A DNA stretch of 9,500 nt from Spirochaetaceae bacterium (GTDB taxonomy: Bacteria; Spirochaetota; Spirochaetia; SZUA-6; Fen-1364), in contig PMZS01000171.1 of NCBI GenBank assembly GCA_003170115.1, positions 1 through 9,500 of the forward strand, read 5' to 3'. Of this stretch, positions 6,255 through 9,500 are shown in pieces (position 1 is the first letter of the stretch; each line of letters opens with the position of its first letter). The translations under genes were made by a program, and so were the position numbers. The notes under the pieces are model-generated. The model searched no databases. It saw only the letters and a program-made list of their open reading frames with translations, and was not told where the DNA came from.

Positions 6255-6611
6255 TCACCCTTTTCGCGCGACCAGCTTGACCACGCCATAAATGAAGAGA
6301 AGGATCCCGACAATGACCGCGCCGAAGAATACAAAGTACTTGCCGCCGGACGAGGATACCGTGCTGTATGAACTGACGGTCAACATTATGCCCAGAAAAA
6401 AAAGGGCGATGCCCAGAAGCAAGATCAAGATGTTTGTCTTTGTTCTCGAATGCTTTTTCCGCGCGAGCAGGACTCTCGCTTCCTGTTCGGTAAAGCCGTC
6501 CGCCATCATCTGTTTCAAGAGCGTGCTCGCATCGGTATTTCCGGCGTCGATCTCGACAAAGGCTTCCCACTGCTTTCGACTTCTTTTCACTTCCTCCGGC
6601 ATTTGAGTCAT
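6255..6611 (-). CDS. Hypothetical two-helix membrane protein (118 residues)
   Basis: I know no family for this. The N-terminal ~58 residues are charged and helical (EVKRSRKQWEAFVEIDAG, then LLKQMMADGFTEQEARVLLA, which resembles a small helical-pair motif). Two membrane helices follow at about 60-79 and 92-113, joined by a Ser/Gly-rich loop (SSYSTVSSSGGK), and the protein ends in a short basic tail. The gene begins 3 nt after the TAG of the DUF805-DUF4410 gene, so translation is almost certainly coupled. The start could be the ATG at 6611 or, three codons later, at 6602. The latter is better spaced from the AGGGG ahead of it. It is the last gene of the minus-strand operon, and its stop abuts the inverted repeat at 6229-6254. 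Confidence 0.78.
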   Translation of the reverse strand: MTQMPEEVKRSRKQWEAFVEIDAGNTDASTLLKQMMADGFTEQEARVLLARKKHSRTKTNILILLLGIALFFLGIMLTVSSYSTVSSSGGKYFVFFGAVIVGILLFIYGVVKLVARKG

Positions 6612-6614
6612 CCC

Positions 6615-7418
6615 CTACAGCGAATGGAAGAGATTGCCTATATCGCTCGCAACCCTTCTTGTGGCAACCTCAAGGAGCTTCTCTCCGCTCCCGCCGAAGA
6701 TGCCACCCCGACCCTTGCCGATAAAATCGAACTCCTTGAGTACGGTTCCGCCTTGCCTGATCGCGCCTTCCACCTGCACCTTGGCGGAGCCCAGTCCGAA
6801 CATCATATACCTGAGGAATCTGTTGCCTTCATCAATCATGATGAAGGAACCATCGATCGTCCCGCCATTATCGTTGCTCTCCGTTGCCGCATAGCCCATT
6901 TTCTGGATTCTTCTGCCAATCTCATCTTTCAATATGTGTGCAAGGATTTCGGCACTTATGCCGGCCTTGACGGCGGCTCCATCCGTCTTGAATTTGCTCA
7001 CCACAATCCGTTTGTCATTTGACAGCACCGGCTTATCGACGGCCGCACCCTCCTCAGCCAACGGATCTTCACCGAATCTGTTGCCACCCGTGGTGCCCTT
7101 GATGAACCCGACAACAATGAACATCCAGATGGCGAACCCTGCGTTTACAACCGGAATGAGCAGAGTCGCCGCAAACCAACCCGACAAATTTCGGTCGTGC
7201 AGGCGCTTGATGATCAGAGCCAGAGCCGGCCATAACCATAAAAGCATGATGATCAACCCGACGTAAAAGACGGCGTTCGTTACTCCCCCTGGAGTGCCCA
7301 GGGCCATTAAAATACCGGACAGGACGTAGATCGGAAGGAAAACAAGGAACCCCTTCAGCCAAAAATCCTTCCTGCGCATTCTACCCCTGAAAAAAAACAA
7401 TGCATGCCAGATCGTCAT
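6615..7418 (-). CDS. DUF805 membrane protein fused to a DUF4410-like domain
   Basis: The product has 267 residues. The first ~118 are a DUF805 module: F10-RGRMRRKDFW near the N-terminus, three membrane helices at about 22-40, 49-71 and 82-106, IIKRLHDRNLSGW at 69-81, and GTTGGNRFGEDP at 108-119, all hallmarks of that family. Residues about 135-265 resemble DUF4410: DGSFIMIDEGNRFLRYMMFG, then LGSAKVQVEGAI, then the closing helix VATRRVASDIGNLF. DUF4410 proteins are usually separate lipoproteins or secreted proteins, so joining one to a DUF805 membrane anchor is unusual. The ATG at 7418 is chosen because AAAGGGG precedes it and it begins at the DUF805 N-terminus; an open extension to a TTG at 7493 has no good ribosome site. 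It lies between the 53-residue gene (71 nt upstream) and the coupled 118-residue gene. Functions of both domains are unknown. Confidence 0.82.
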   Translation of the reverse strand: MTIWHALFFFRGRMRRKDFWLKGFLVFLPIYVLSGILMALGTPGGVTNAVFYVGLIIMLLWLWPALALIIKRLHDRNLSGWFAATLLIPVVNAGFAIWMFIVVGFIKGTTGGNRFGEDPLAEEGAAVDKPVLSNDKRIVVSKFKTDGAAVKAGISAEILAHILKDEIGRRIQKMGYAATESNDNGGTIDGSFIMIDEGNRFLRYMMFGLGSAKVQVEGAIRQGGTVLKEFDFIGKGRGGIFGGSGEKLLEVATRRVASDIGNLFHSL

Positions 7419-7489
7419 ACATTTTCCCCTTTCGACATTTCTGGATGTCAGCGCGCTTGAAAGGATTCTATTATTGAATTGGCTTTTCG

Positions 7490-7651
7490 TCAAATGATCA
7501 GACTATCATGCATTCTCTTGATTCCCTGGATGATGAGAATGACTGCGAATAGCAGATGAGCCAGAATATTGATGCCGTACATGGAGTGCGTATTTTTGAT
7601 AAAAAACAGGATCTCAAGACTCGCTACGAATCCAACAAGCACCCATTTCAA
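7490..7651 (-). CDS. Small two-helix membrane protein (53 residues, TTG start)
   Basis: The gene is too short for usual length cut-offs. It starts at a TTG (7651), with AGAAGGAG ending 7 nt before it, a strong ribosome site. The product is very hydrophobic. Helix one covers about residues 3-19 (WVLVGFVASLEILFFI), a polar turn follows (KNTHSMYG), and helix two covers about 25-44 (GINILAHLLFAVILIIQGI). The tail KRMHDSLII is basic to neutral. Coding support comes from the ribosome site, the coherent two-helix profile and its place as first gene of an operon of membrane proteins. Its TGA lies 71 nt before the likely start of the DUF805-DUF4410 gene. I recognise no family. It could be a small subunit or regulator of its downstream neighbours, which is inference. 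Confidence 0.65.
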   Translation of the reverse strand: MKWVLVGFVASLEILFFIKNTHSMYGINILAHLLFAVILIIQGIKRMHDSLII

Positions 7652-7658
7652 TCGTAAA

Positions 7659-7666
7659 CTCCTTCT
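7659..7666 (-). promoter_or_regulatory. Strong Shine-Dalgarno deciding the TTG start of the 53-residue gene
   Basis: AGAAGGAG on the minus strand, with 7 nt to the TTG at 7651, is the best ribosome site in this interval. The next possible start in frame is the GTG three codons later, which is less well spaced. Confidence 0.6.
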
Positions 7667-7776
7667 GTCTGGTTTCTGGCAGAACGCGAGCGCCCTTGTG
7701 AAGGAAGGCGCATTGACTCATCTGATTCGCCGATTTCGTCCTCTTTGGCGTTCTGAACAGCCACAAGGGGAACGCA

Positions 7777-8054
7777 ATGGGGGAGCTGACGATGAGGCAA
7801 CCGCGGTCAGTGACGCGACTGATCGCCCGAGAGTACCGAAAAGCGTCGAATAGGGAGAAAGGTGGATTCTCTCCACCTTGGTCAGACAGGCCAACCTGAA
7901 TCGCGTGTATGCGGGACGGCTTCTGCGAACCCCGCAACAGAAGGTCTGGTTCACCATCGATGGCCGGGGCATGAAACGAATCTCACCCACCCGCCGTTCC
8001 AATGCACATCAAGTGAGAAAGGGTGACGATATCAAAACGAGGGTAGTATCTTAG
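7777..8054 (+). pseudogene. Frameshifted, truncated N-terminus of an integrase-core type transposase
   Basis: From the ATG at 7777 (AAGGGG 6 nt ahead) the frame reads MGELTMRQ…TRLIAREYRKASNREKG, then loses sense at about 7862. The +1 frame continues as WILSTLVRQANLNRVYAGRLLR and on to a TAG at 8052-8054. Joined, this matches the start of a transposase type whose N-terminus reads ‘YRKA…REKGRILDEFV…LNR.YA.RLLR’ ahead of an rve/DDE catalytic core. Here a single-base deletion would explain the break (KG|WIL against KGRIL). Past the RLLR block the text (TPQQKVWFTIDGRGMKRIS) no longer looks like the family, and the whole catalytic core is missing. It is a dead fragment of a mobile element, ending 3 bases before the ABC exporter start. 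The family match is from memory of the motif. Confidence 0.68.
7859..7879. repeat. Perfect 8-bp stem / 5-base loop hairpin at the frame break
   Basis: AAGGTGGA (7859-7866), loop TTCTC and TCCACCTT (7872-7879) form a strong hairpin exactly where the transposase frame breaks. The stem has no T-tract after it. It may be a hotspot for the deletion, a decayed structure of the element, or chance. Confidence 0.5.
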
Positions 8055-8057
8055 CGC

Positions 8058-9500
8058 ATGCAGCTCCTTCTCTCCTACATTCGCCCGTTTCGGAAGATGG
8101 TCGTGTTCGCGATTGTTCTCGCCGTGATCAACCAGGTCTTTTCCCTCCTGGATCCCCAGATCTTCCGAATCATCATCGACAAGTACGGTGCGGGCTTCGG
8201 GACGATGCCATGGCCGGAGTTCATCCGCGGCGTGACGCTCATGATCCTCGCGTTCATCGGCGTGGCGATGGTGAGCCGCATCGCGAAGAACTTCCAGGAC
8301 TACTACGTCAACGTCGTCTCACAGTCCGTCGGCGCGAACATGTACGCGGACGGCATCGCGCACTCGCTGAGGCTGCCCTACCGGGCATTCGAGGACCAGC
8401 AGAGCGGCGCCGTGCTTCAGCAGCTGCAGAAAGCGCGCCTGGACAGCCGGGACATGATCAGCCAGTCGATCAACAGCGTGTTCCTGTCCTCGCTCACCCT
8501 CGTGCTCGTTCTCATCTATTCCTTCTTCGTCCATTGGTCAATCGCCGTGGCGCTCCTCATCCTCGCGCCCGTTCTTGGCCTGCTGGTCTCCTCCCTGGGC
8601 CGCAGGATCAAGAAGGTGCAGGCGTCGATCTTCTCCGAAACCAACGCGCTGGCCGGTTCCACGACGGAGAGCCTTCGCAACATAGAGCTGATCAAGAGCC
8701 TTGGGCTGGAGACGCAGGAGATCGACCGGCTGAATGCGACAAACCAGAAGATCCTGGACCTCGAGCTGGCAAAGGTGAAGACCGTCCGGATGCTCATGTT
8801 CTTCCAGGGCACCGCGATCAACTTCTTCCGCGCGCTGTTCCTCCTGCAGATGCTCATCCTCGCCTACTTCAAGCTCATCACCCTCGGGGAGTTCTTCAGC
8901 CTCATGTTCTACTCCTTCGCCATCTTTTCGCCGCTCGGTGAAATCGGGAACGTGGTCACGAAGTACTCCGAAACCAAGGCGAGCCTGGACAACGTGGAAA
9001 AGATCCTCGCGCAGGAACCGGCCCCGCGAAACCCCGGTGGCATGGTGCCCGACGGCATCGAGTCCCTGGACTTCTCCGGGGTGACCTACAGTCACCCGGG
9101 CGCGAAGGATTCAGCGCTGCTCGACGTCACTTTCTCCGCCCGATCCGGAGAAAGCGTGGCATTCGTCGGCCCGTCCGGCGCCGGCAAGAGCACCCTCATC
9201 AAGCTCCTCCTTGGTTTGTACCGCCCGGACTACGGCCGGATCCTCTTCAACGGGGTGGATTCCGCCGAGGTCAACTACGATCTCCTGCGCGCGCGCGTCG
9301 GGTTTGTTCCGCAGGCCATCGAGTTGTTCGCGGGCACCATCCGGGACAACCTGAAGTTCGTTCAACAGGATGCAACTGACGATGACTGCATGGCGAGTCT
9401 CGAGGCGGCGCAGCTGCGCGGCCTTCTGGAGAGGTCGCGCCAGGGCCTGGACACGCGCATCGGCGAGGGAGGGCTGAAGCTCTCCGGCGGCGAGCGGCAG
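8058..9500 (+). CDS. ABC exporter half-transporter, fused membrane and ATPase domains (partial, runs off the window)
   Basis: The 481 residues visible start at the ATG at 8058, and the frame is open to the window end. Residues 1-~310 form a type I exporter membrane domain with six helices at about 14-33, 57-74, 142-158, 161-180, 249-270 and 277-295. MQLLLSYIRPFRK at the start and SLLDPQIFRIIIDKYG at 29-44 are typical of MsbA/multidrug-type exporters. The ATPase domain has A-loop Tyr344, Walker A GPSGAGKST (371-379), Q-loop Gln419 (GFVPQ) and signature LSGGERQ (475-481), at which the window ends. Walker B and the H-loop lie outside. A homodimer or paired half-transporter would export a lipid, peptide or drug; the substrate cannot be read here. 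The ATG has only a distant GAGGG upstream, so its ribosome site is poor, but the start aligns with the family N-terminus. Composition is GC-rich, unlike the preceding interval. Confidence 0.93.
   Translation, partial: MQLLLSYIRPFRKMVVFAIVLAVINQVFSLLDPQIFRIIIDKYGAGFGTMPWPEFIRGVTLMILAFIGVAMVSRIAKNFQDYYVNVVSQSVGANMYADGIAHSLRLPYRAFEDQQSGAVLQQLQKARLDSRDMISQSINSVFLSSLTLVLVLIYSFFVHWSIAVALLILAPVLGLLVSSLGRRIKKVQASIFSETNALAGSTTESLRNIELIKSLGLETQEIDRLNATNQKILDLELAKVKTVRMLMFFQGTAINFFRALFLLQMLILAYFKLITLGEFFSLMFYSFAIFSPLGEIGNVVTKYSETKASLDNVEKILAQEPAPRNPGGMVPDGIESLDFSGVTYSHPGAKDSALLDVTFSARSGESVAFVGPSGAGKSTLIKLLLGLYRPDYGRILFNGVDSAEVNYDLLRARVGFVPQAIELFAGTIRDNLKFVQQDATDDDCMASLEAAQLRGLLERSRQGLDTRIGEGGLKLSGGERQ

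Noticed and set aside
7419..7493. N-terminal extension of the DUF805-DUF4410 gene to a TTG at 7493
   Set aside because: There is no ribosome site; the TTG overlaps the stop of the 53-residue gene; DUF805 homology starts at the ATG at 7418, which has AAAGGGG ahead of it.
8023..8049. Possible promoter (GTGACG … TAGTAT) before the ABC exporter
   Set aside because: The spacer is only 15 bp, both boxes match poorly, and the start point would fall at the ATG itself.
8210..8941. Long open frames within the ABC exporter region on both strands
   Set aside because: These are Arg/His/Pro- or Glu/Asp-rich shadow frames. The true frame starts at 8058 and contains Walker A, Q-loop and signature motifs.

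Overview
The window looks like a chromosomal segment from a Gram-negative environmental bacterium. Two genes carry lipoprotein signal peptides, several proteins are inner-membrane types, and Shine-Dalgarno sites are classical. The protein families (YVTN-repeat lipoprotein, GAF-like/LuxR regulator, WD40-caspase fusion, DUF6585, DUF805) are common in Desulfobacterota, Acidobacteriota, Spirochaetota and relatives. I cannot fix the phylum from sequence alone. Base composition is visibly mosaic: the caspase gene and the ABC exporter are GC-rich, while the LuxR gene and the 90-residue gene are much more AT-rich.

Layout. (1) 88-1438: a short YVTN/propeller lipoprotein on the minus strand lies divergent to a LuxR-type regulator on the plus strand. 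Each has a plausible sigma70 promoter, and a 20-bp dyad sits just upstream of the regulator's -35 box. Positions 1-87 hold nothing I recognise. (2) 1472-2949, minus strand: a possible 49-codon cysteine-rich ORF, a DUF6585-like membrane protein with a near-perfect Shine-Dalgarno, and a 90-residue protein of unknown function. (3) 2976-6080, plus strand: a promoter, a leader of about 160 nt, and a 968-residue lipoprotein joining WD40 repeats to a caspase-like (peptidase C14) domain with an intact His/Cys dyad. (4) 6255-7651, minus strand: a three-gene membrane operon made of a 53-residue two-helix protein (TTG start, strong RBS), a DUF805-DUF4410 fusion, and a 118-residue two-helix protein. A perfect inverted repeat separates its end from the convergent caspase gene. 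(5) 7777-8054, plus strand: a frameshifted, truncated transposase N-terminus. (6) 8058-9500, plus strand: an ABC exporter half-transporter with fused membrane and nucleotide-binding domains, cut by the window edge at its signature motif.

How the parts relate. The genes fall into short, separately oriented units rather than one pathway, and nothing proves a joint system. The most distinctive content is the envelope-anchored WD40-caspase protein, the DUF805-DUF4410 fusion with its tightly coupled small membrane partners, and two very short ORFs that standard length cut-offs would miss.
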